A DNA stretch of 20,768 bases from CAZZCU01 sp964652825. Its GTDB lineage: Bacteria; Bdellovibrionota_B; Oligoflexia; Oligoflexales; CAZZCU01. Below are positions 14,820 to 20,768 of the stretch, piece by piece. The notes below the pieces were generated by a model. The model was not told the DNA's origin and made no database searches. It saw only the letters and a list, made by a program, of their open reading frames with translations. Each line of letters opens with the position of its first letter. Position 1 is the stretch's first letter. Where the stretch lies: the NCBI GenBank assembly GCA_964652825.1, contig CAZZCU010000034.1:1-20768 (forward strand), in the 5' to 3' direction. A program made the position numbers and the translations under genes.

Positions 14820-17800
14820 GTGCGGCTTCTAACCTTAAAGTCCAAAATTATCGCGGTGCTGCTTATTGGCTTGATAGCTAGTTTGGCGATTGCGTCGATT
14901 AGCATGTACAAGCTGCATGAGATGAATCAGCGTATTAATGATATCGTCGATAATACCGCGCAGAAGATTCGTCTAAGTCTGGAGATCCATCGCGCCGCTA
15001 TCTCTGTTGATCGTTCCGGTAAAAACATTTTGCATGCGACTAACAGTGAAGACATTGTTCGCAATGAAAACCTGTTGGAAGCATCGATTCATGACATCAA
15101 TCGCTATGTTATTGATCTGCGTCAAATGGTCGATGATGAAGGTCGTAAGAAGCTGGATGAGTTTGCGCATAAGTTTGCGCTCTACCGCGAGGTTCAGGAT
15201 ACGGCAATCAGTCTAGTGAAGCGTGATGTTTTCGGTCCCGCACATACTCAGCCGAATCAAACCATCAAAGCATCGTTTCGTGTCATGAATCAGCTTGCCG
15301 TCGAATCATTGGAGATTTGTGAATCTCGTTATAGGGATGTAGGACGTTTGTCGGATGCCAATTGTGCCATGGCATCCGCCGAGATTCTCGGTAACTTGCT
15401 GCAGATTCAACAAAGTAAGGAGCAGCTTTTACTAAACGCCGTTCAGGGAGTTGATGCCAAACGTTATCGGGAAGCTATTGTTCGCAGTATCGACGCCATC
15501 AAGGCGCGTGTTGTTGAACTACAGGTTATTTATCGTAGCGACTCCAACCCCAAATTTAATGAGTTTTCCCGTTTATTTTCCGAATGGATGCGGGAACATA
15601 AGAATAGCCATTATTTTTTCGCGGAAGCCGGCCGGTTGGAAGCATTTGCGATTCTGCGTGCCCGCGGCAGAAATCTGGAAGAAGAGGCCGAAAACGCTTT
15701 AGCTGAAATTGTTTCCATCAATACCAACCAACTGCACTCGGATAAGAGTCAGAGTAATTATAGTTATCATGTCGGTTTACTGCTGGTTTCAGTTTTAACG
15801 GCGATTTGTATTCTGCTGTCGAGCGGGGCTGGTTTCTATTTATTGACGTCGATTAAAATTCGCTTGCGTAAATTGGGTACGATGGCCAGTCAGATTGCTT
15901 CCGGTAACCTGGCGGTACGTACGGAAACCACACCTTTGGACGAAATCGGCGAGCTGGGCACGGCGTTTAATCGTATGACGCAGAAATTGTCTGATTACAC
16001 TCAGGCTTTGGCGGAATCCAAGCAGGCTGCCGAGGCGGCGAGCCGTGCCAAAAGCCAGTTTCTGGCGAATATGAGCCATGAAATTCGCACACCCATGAAC
16101 GGGGTTATTGGTCTGACCGAGTTGATCATGGATACCAATCTTACCAACGAACAGCGGCGTTATGCCGAAAGTATAGCTTCTTCGGGTCAGACGCTGTTGG
16201 CTATCGTTGATGATATTCTCGATTTTTCCAAAATCGAGGCTGGTATGCTGGAATTGGAGCGGGTGCGTTTTAATTTATACGACATGATTCATGACGTCTT
16301 AAGTTTGAATGCCGTCAAGGCACAAAGCAAAGGTATTGAACTTTGTTCGTATATTCACCCTGACACCCCTGAGATTGTCGTTGGCGATCCCTTACGTCTT
16401 AAACAAATTCTAATAAATCTTGTTGGCAATGCCGTTAAATTCACCAACCAGGGCGATGTGTTGGTCGATGTAAGATGTGAGCAGCAAGGGATTGACGGAA
16501 TGGCACCTTTACAGATATCAGTGCGCGACACCGGTATCGGTATTAGCAAGGATGCGGCGCGGCGCTTATTCTCTGTGTTTACACAGGTCGATTCGTCGAC
16601 GACGCGTCGCTATGGTGGTACGGGCTTGGGTTTGGCGATTTCTCGGCGTCTGGCGGAGCTTATGGGCGGCAGCATGACATTTACCAGTATCGAAAACCAG
16701 GGCAGCACTTTCACTGTGAATGTGACCTTGGAAGTTGCACGCTACGTTGATTGGTCCAAGTTAAAATCCGCCCTGACTGAGGTAGAGGTACTAGTTGTCG
16801 ATAATAATAAAACCTTTGTTGAGGTTTTGACGAATAGTCTGAAGCCACTGGTGAAGAACGTTGTTAGCTCCATCGATGGTGAAACTGCCTGGCGCATGCT
16901 CCAGCAGGCGAATGTAGAGGGACACGGCTTTGACTACGTGGTGATTGATCTGGAGCTTGATGGTGGCATAACCGGCGAACAGCTCGCGGCGATGATCAAA
17001 GATGATCGCTTGCTGGCGGTGACGCAAATTATCCTGCTGACGCCGCTGAATATTCGTGATGTGGCGAAAACCCTGACACAGATTGATATTGTTGGTTATG
17101 TGACCAAGCCTGTGCGTTTAGGTGAAGTCCTGCGGCATCTGGTGGGCGATCATGCTTTGGCCAGTGAGTTGTCGGCGCGTTCTGATCGAGGTCATGCCGC
17201 CGCTCATAAAGTTGTACCTGCAAAACAATTAAATGCCGCGATTCTGGTGGCCGAGGATAATCCGGTTAACCGCGAAGTCGCTGTCGGTATGTTGAAAAGC
17301 CAAGGCTATGAGGTCGAAACCGTGGAAAATGGTGCGGATGCCGTTGCTGCGGTTAGAAGGAAAACTTATGGAGCGGTTATTATGGATTGTCAGATGCCGT
17401 TGCTTGATGGTTATGAGGCAACCAAGCGCATCCGCCACGAAGAAAGCAAAGCCGGTCGTGAGCGTATGCCGATCATTGCCATGACAGCCAGTGTATTTAA
17501 AGCTGATATCGATCGCTGCCTTGCCTGTGGGATGGATGCTTATATTCCTAAGCCTGTTCGCCTGGAGTCTTTAAACGAGGTTTTGGACCGACTACTGCAT
17601 GATTTTGGTGATGACCGTGGTGGTAAATTGTTACAGGGTGCAACCATGGCGGATGAATCGGTCGTCCGGCAGGATGTTCTCGAGGAATTAATCAATCTCA
17701 ATAATGCAAGTGGTCAGGAGGGTATCTTCCAACAGGTGGTGACGTTGTTTGAGCAGGGTGCGCCCCAACGTATCGACAACATGCGCACGGCTTTGACCAA

Positions 17801-18065
17801 AGCCGATTATGAAGTACTGCGTCGCGAAGCTCATGCCCTGAAAGGCAGTTGCAGCAACTTCGGCGCCGAACGTATGGCGGGTTATTGTCGCCGTCTCGAA
17901 GAGATTGGCCGTGAACGTCGCTCATTAGAAAACGTTGCGGATCTTATCAGTCATGTGGTGATTCAATACAAACAAGTTATCGATGTTCTTCATGCCAAGC
18001 TACGCAAGCTGGAAGCCATGGCTCCGAGAGAAGTGGTGATCGAGCCAAGCTGGCACGAAACATGA
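14820..18065 (+). CDS. Tripartite hybrid histidine kinase (GacS/BarA-like)
   Basis: This 1081-residue membrane sensor kinase reads: TM1 (about 9-29), a long helical periplasmic sensor (30-315), TM2 (318-344), HAMP (345-397), HisKA with SHEIRTP (His420), HATPase_c with NLVGNAVKF, DTGIG and GGTGLGLAI, receiver 1 (about 657-775), receiver 2 (about 800-925) and a C-terminal Hpt domain with HALKGS (His1005). Receiver 2 is complete (phospho-acceptor Asp856, EDN acid site). Receiver 1 keeps the acceptor Asp710 and the Lys of TKP, but its acid site is D661-N-N, so it may be phosphorylated poorly. The GTG start at 14820 has GGAG 8 bases upstream. Its TGA overlaps an ATG of the next frame (ATGA). The signal is unknown; the sensor looks like a four-helix bundle. 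Confidence 0.93.
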   Translation: MRLLTLKSKIIAVLLIGLIASLAIASISMYKLHEMNQRINDIVDNTAQKIRLSLEIHRAAISVDRSGKNILHATNSEDIVRNENLLEASIHDINRYVIDLRQMVDDEGRKKLDEFAHKFALYREVQDTAISLVKRDVFGPAHTQPNQTIKASFRVMNQLAVESLEICESRYRDVGRLSDANCAMASAEILGNLLQIQQSKEQLLLNAVQGVDAKRYREAIVRSIDAIKARVVELQVIYRSDSNPKFNEFSRLFSEWMREHKNSHYFFAEAGRLEAFAILRARGRNLEEEAENALAEIVSINTNQLHSDKSQSNYSYHVGLLLVSVLTAICILLSSGAGFYLLTSIKIRLRKLGTMASQIASGNLAVRTETTPLDEIGELGTAFNRMTQKLSDYTQALAESKQAAEAASRAKSQFLANMSHEIRTPMNGVIGLTELIMDTNLTNEQRRYAESIASSGQTLLAIVDDILDFSKIEAGMLELERVRFNLYDMIHDVLSLNAVKAQSKGIELCSYIHPDTPEIVVGDPLRLKQILINLVGNAVKFTNQGDVLVDVRCEQQGIDGMAPLQISVRDTGIGISKDAARRLFSVFTQVDSSTTRRYGGTGLGLAISRRLAELMGGSMTFTSIENQGSTFTVNVTLEVARYVDWSKLKSALTEVEVLVVDNNKTFVEVLTNSLKPLVKNVVSSIDGETAWRMLQQANVEGHGFDYVVIDLELDGGITGEQLAAMIKDDRLLAVTQIILLTPLNIRDVAKTLTQIDIVGYVTKPVRLGEVLRHLVGDHALASELSARSDRGHAAAHKVVPAKQLNAAILVAEDNPVNREVAVGMLKSQGYEVETVENGADAVAAVRRKTYGAVIMDCQMPLLDGYEATKRIRHEESKAGRERMPIIAMTASVFKADIDRCLACGMDAYIPKPVRLESLNEVLDRLLHDFGDDRGGKLLQGATMADESVVRQDVLEELINLNNASGQEGIFQQVVTLFEQGAPQRIDNMRTALTKADYEVLRREAHALKGSCSNFGAERMAGYCRRLEEIGRERRSLENVADLISHVVIQYKQVIDVLHAKLRKLEAMAPREVVIEPSWHET

Positions 18066-18100
18066 ATATAGAGATAAGAACAACCAGGGAGGGAAGAGTC

Positions 18101-18520
18101 ATGCTTGCATCCGCAACATTTGAATCAGCAGCCAGACCAACCAAAGTCCTGTTAGTTGATGACGATCTCGTTTTTGGCAAGATTATGGTGGAAGTTGCCC
18201 GCGAAGAAGGTATTGATCTGCAAGTGCATGATTCCTTGTTATCTCTTGGTTACCTCGGAAGCCTCCAAAACTACGATGCTGTTATCCTCGATTATCACTT
18301 AGAGCATCTTAATGGTCTTGAGATTGCGACCTACCTCGATAGTTTTCTTGGTGATATGCCTGCCGTTTTGATCAGTAGTGGTGATATGCGTGATGTTACC
18401 TCCGTGCCTTGGCCGGATTGTCTGCATACATTTGTTCCTAAGCAAAGAGGCTATAAGGCGATTTTAGCAGCAGCGCGCGAAGCGATTAATAAAAGCCTCA
18501 GCAGTCATTCATTAAATTGA
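18101..18520 (+). CDS. Stand-alone receiver-domain response regulator
   Basis: The frame is open from an ATG at 18062 that overlaps the kinase stop, but the ATG at 18101 has a very strong AGGGAGGG 8 bases upstream, giving 139 residues. It is one receiver domain and nothing else: acid site VDDD (20-22), phospho-acceptor Asp64 in VILDYHL, Ser in LISSGD and Lys in FVPKQRG. Such proteins carry phosphate between other partners or act through protein contacts. It lies between the hybrid kinase and the NtrC-type activator, so it may compete with or feed the activator in the relay. The longer 152-residue form cannot be excluded, since ATGA overlap often marks coupling. Confidence 0.88.
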   Translation: MLASATFESAARPTKVLLVDDDLVFGKIMVEVAREEGIDLQVHDSLLSLGYLGSLQNYDAVILDYHLEHLNGLEIATYLDSFLGDMPAVLISSGDMRDVTSVPWPDCLHTFVPKQRGYKAILAAAREAINKSLSSHSLN

Positions 18521-18561
18521 AAGTATATTTTGAGTTGAAACCTACAAACAAGGGTATATAA

Positions 18562-20034
18562 ATGTTGGATTTTTCTCTACAGGCTTCGATTTCCGAGCCA
18601 TCAGCAATGCGCACCGAGGAGAAACGTATTCAGATGCCGAATAGAACTTTTACCGCTTTATCACCGCGCGTCCTGGTAGTCGAAGATGACGAAGCAACAA
18701 GTATGATTTTAGCCGAATTTTTGGCGAACGAAGACTGTCGTGTCGAAACAGCGAAATGTCTCGATTCGGCGCAGAATCTGTTGGCTCGTTATTCTTTTGA
18801 CTTGGTGTTGTTGGATTTGCAACTCGGCACTGATGATGGTTTTTCACTAATTCCATTTATTGTGCGGCAGTATCCGCATACGAAAGTTGTGGTTGTGACG
18901 GCTCATGGCAGTATTGATCTGGCGGTGCGCGCTGTGCAAACAGGTGCTTCAGGTTTCTTGACCAAGCCGTTCTCGTTTGAAAAAATCGGCGAAGCATTAC
19001 GCCCGGTGTGTGAACGTCGTGCTGCCGCGGTTGCTTGTCCTGATGAAGGACCGTGGGAAGAGTTGGGATTGATCGGCAACAGTCCGGCAATCCGCGCTGT
19101 GCAGGCGAATATTCTGCGCATGAAGGATGTCGATTCCACAGTCTTGATCACCGGCGACAGCGGTACCGGCAAGGAATTGATTGCGAGGGCTTTGCATTTA
19201 TCCTCGAATCGTGGCGCCCAACGTTTTGAAGCGGTCAATTGTGGCGCGATTCCAGAAAATCTTATTGAATCGGAGTTGTTCGGTCATCGCAAGGGCTCGT
19301 TTACCGATGCCAAAGCTGACCGTAAAGGTATCTTTGAGGTCTGCAAAGACGGCGTTCTGTTTCTCGACGAGATTGGTGAACTGCCGTTACAAATGCAAGT
19401 CAAGTTGTTGCGCGTTCTGCAAGAGCGAGAAATCACACCAGTTGGCGCGTCGACGCCGGTGAAGGTGAATACCAGAGTTATCGCCGCCACCAATCGTGAT
19501 CTTGCGTTGGAAGTGAAAGAAGGTCGTTTTCGCGAGGATTTGTATTTCCGTCTCGCAGTGTTGTGCATCAATCTACCGCCGTTGAGTCATCGTCTGGAGG
19601 ACGTGCCGCTGTTGGTGACGCACTTCATCAAGAAATTTAACGAACGTTTTGACAAGAATATCGATGCACCGTCCAAGGAACTGATGACCAGGCTGGTGTC
19701 TTACTCATGGCCTGGCAATATTCGTGAATTGCAAAATGCCATTGAGCGGGGCGTAGTGTTGTCACCGGATGGTCAGTTGTATTTTGAGGATATGTTAGGT
19801 CAGCATCACTCGCATCCGAATATGTTGGGTAACGATGTCGGGAACGGCGTTAATATTCCGCTAGGTTCGTTGACTGAGGCAAAAGAAACTTTTGAAAGTA
19901 GCTATCTACGTCGCTTGTTGGAGGCGACACATGGCAACGTCAGCGAGGCGGCGCGTTTATCTGGTCGTTATCGAGCCGATCTTTACCGCTTATTTGCCAA
20001 ATATGAGATAGATCCTAATCAGTTTAAGCATTAA
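18562..20034 (+). CDS. NtrC-family sigma-54-dependent response regulator
   Basis: The 490-residue protein has the standard three parts. The receiver (about 34-150) has EDD and acceptor Asp85. The AAA+ sigma-54 activation domain (about 170-410) has Walker A GDSGTGK (198-204), Walker B LDEIGEL (Asp269) and the sigma-54 contact loop, here GSFTDA (245-250) in place of GAFTGA. A C-terminal Fis-type helix-turn-helix (about 445-487) reads GNVSEAARLSGRYRADLYRL. It should activate sigma-54 promoters when phosphorylated, with the upstream hybrid kinase as likely donor. The start ATG at 18562 has AAGGG 7 bases upstream; ATGs at codons 16 and 25 are weaker alternatives. The DNA target is unknown. deoC begins 9 bp after the stop. 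Confidence 0.93.
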   Translation: MLDFSLQASISEPSAMRTEEKRIQMPNRTFTALSPRVLVVEDDEATSMILAEFLANEDCRVETAKCLDSAQNLLARYSFDLVLLDLQLGTDDGFSLIPFIVRQYPHTKVVVVTAHGSIDLAVRAVQTGASGFLTKPFSFEKIGEALRPVCERRAAAVACPDEGPWEELGLIGNSPAIRAVQANILRMKDVDSTVLITGDSGTGKELIARALHLSSNRGAQRFEAVNCGAIPENLIESELFGHRKGSFTDAKADRKGIFEVCKDGVLFLDEIGELPLQMQVKLLRVLQEREITPVGASTPVKVNTRVIAATNRDLALEVKEGRFREDLYFRLAVLCINLPPLSHRLEDVPLLVTHFIKKFNERFDKNIDAPSKELMTRLVSYSWPGNIRELQNAIERGVVLSPDGQLYFEDMLGQHHSHPNMLGNDVGNGVNIPLGSLTEAKETFESSYLRRLLEATHGNVSEAARLSGRYRADLYRLFAKYEIDPNQFKH

Positions 20035-20043
20035 TATGGCGGC

Positions 20044-20763
20044 GTGAAAACGTTGCCAACATCATCCGCGGCTTTAGCAAAGTATTTTGATCATACTTTG
20101 CTGCGTGCCAATGCGACGACTGCCGAGATCAGGCAGCTATGCGCGGAGGCGCGTCAGTTTAATTTTTGCGCGGTTTGCGTGAATCCCGTTTACTTGAATT
20201 TTGTGCGTGAGGAGTTAGTCGGTAGCGGCATACTTGCCGCGGTCGTAGTGGGTTTTCCATTGGGGGCGACCAGCATTGAGCTTAAAGCCAACGAAACCAA
20301 ATGGGTTGTGGAGCATGGCGCACAAGAGATCGATATGGTTATCAATATCGGTGCTTATTTAAGCGGTGCGAAGGATGAGTGCCTTCGCGATATCAATGCG
20401 GTGATTAAAAACGCCCAAGGCGTGCCGGTCAAAGTTATTATGGAAACCGCTTATTTGAATGCTGAACAAATTGCTGAATTAACCAAGATGTCGGCCGATG
20501 CTGGCGCGGCATTTGTCAAAACATCGAGTGGTTTTGCGCCACGGGGTGCGAGCAGCGATGATATCAAGATTATGGCGGCAACCTTGCGTCAATATGGTTT
20601 TAACACGGTGGGTATAAAAGCATCAGGCGGCATTAAAGACTGGTCTACCACCAAAGCAATGATCAGCGCTGGCGCGACACGTATTGGTTCAAGTTCGTCA
20701 GTGGAGATTCTGGAAAACTGCTCTACTTGTCTGTTGCCCCATAAGCCTCATGTCATTGGCTGA
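20044..20763 (+). CDS. deoC: Deoxyribose-phosphate aldolase
   Basis: The 239-residue enzyme cleaves 2-deoxyribose 5-phosphate to acetaldehyde and glyceraldehyde 3-phosphate, the last step of deoxynucleoside breakdown, in the cytoplasm. Catalytic landmarks are Asp97 in EIDMVINIG, the Schiff-base Lys159 in FVKTSSGF, and Lys192 in GIKASGGI. The phosphate-binding end ATRIGSSSSVEIL is present, so the enzyme is complete. A tail of about 16 residues follows the usual end. The start is GTG at 20044 with a poor ribosome site, 9 bp after the activator stop, which suggests coupling to the two-component operon. Genes for nucleoside phosphorylases, the usual deoC partners, are not in view; they may follow beyond the right edge. 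Confidence 0.94.
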   Translation: MKTLPTSSAALAKYFDHTLLRANATTAEIRQLCAEARQFNFCAVCVNPVYLNFVREELVGSGILAAVVVGFPLGATSIELKANETKWVVEHGAQEIDMVINIGAYLSGAKDECLRDINAVIKNAQGVPVKVIMETAYLNAEQIAELTKMSADAGAAFVKTSSGFAPRGASSDDIKIMAATLRQYGFNTVGIKASGGIKDWSTTKAMISAGATRIGSSSSVEILENCSTCLLPHKPHVIG

Positions 20764-20768
20764 CATGG

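Noticed and set aside
14654..14911. Minus-strand open frame of 85 codons before the EEP-fold gene
   Set aside because: It starts inside the kinase gene antisense to TM1, has no family resemblance, and covers the predicted operon promoter.

Overview
This is a compact bacterial window of about 20.8 kb with 18 protein-coding genes, one of them cut by the left edge. I see no rRNA, tRNA, CRISPR array, insertion sequence or phage gene. Signal peptides, lipoprotein lipoboxes, a small beta-barrel-like protein, a GacS/BarA-type hybrid kinase and an NtrC-type sigma-54 activator point to a Gram-negative bacterium. The HisS subtype and the unfamiliar lipoproteins would fit a Bdellovibrionota/Oligoflexia-like or other delta-like proteobacterium. 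That placement is an inference and was not tested. GTG and TTG starts with good ribosome-binding sites are common here.

Left part (1-4924). On the minus strand lie a cut lipoprotein, a CopA-type Cu(+) P-type ATPase, and a two-gene toxin-antitoxin-like module (nucleotidyltransferase plus ribbon-helix-helix protein). The module's promoter contains a perfect 16-bp dyad, so autoregulation is likely, and copA sits only 30 bp downstream of it. A divergent exported protein of unknown function and a glutathione S-transferase follow.

Middle (4925-13888). A lipoprotein, a small barrel-like outer-membrane candidate and a small charged protein lie in a row on the plus strand. The second and third have inverted repeats next to their ribosome-binding sites. 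Then come hisS and cstA, nearly abutting. cstA overlaps tail-to-tail by 83 bp with a TTG-initiated DUF1704/QEGLA-motif protein, the family of the eukaryotic MATCAP tubulin carboxypeptidases. A YtcJ-like amidohydrolase follows, overlapping tail-to-tail by 60 bp with an endonuclease/exonuclease/phosphatase-fold protein that has lost most of its catalytic residues.

Right part (14645-20763). A probable operon encodes a tripartite hybrid histidine kinase, a stand-alone receiver protein, an NtrC-family activator and deoC. It starts behind a consensus-like TTGACA promoter with a dyad in its spacer. The likely flow is signal to kinase to internal receivers and Hpt, then to one or both response regulators, ending in sigma-54-dependent transcription. 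No sigma-54 promoter is obvious inside the window, so the targets are probably elsewhere.

The best candidates for something new are the catalytically emptied EEP-fold protein divergent from the kinase operon, the self-controlled nucleotidyltransferase/RHH pair placed directly upstream of copA, and the MATCAP-related predicted metallopeptidase.
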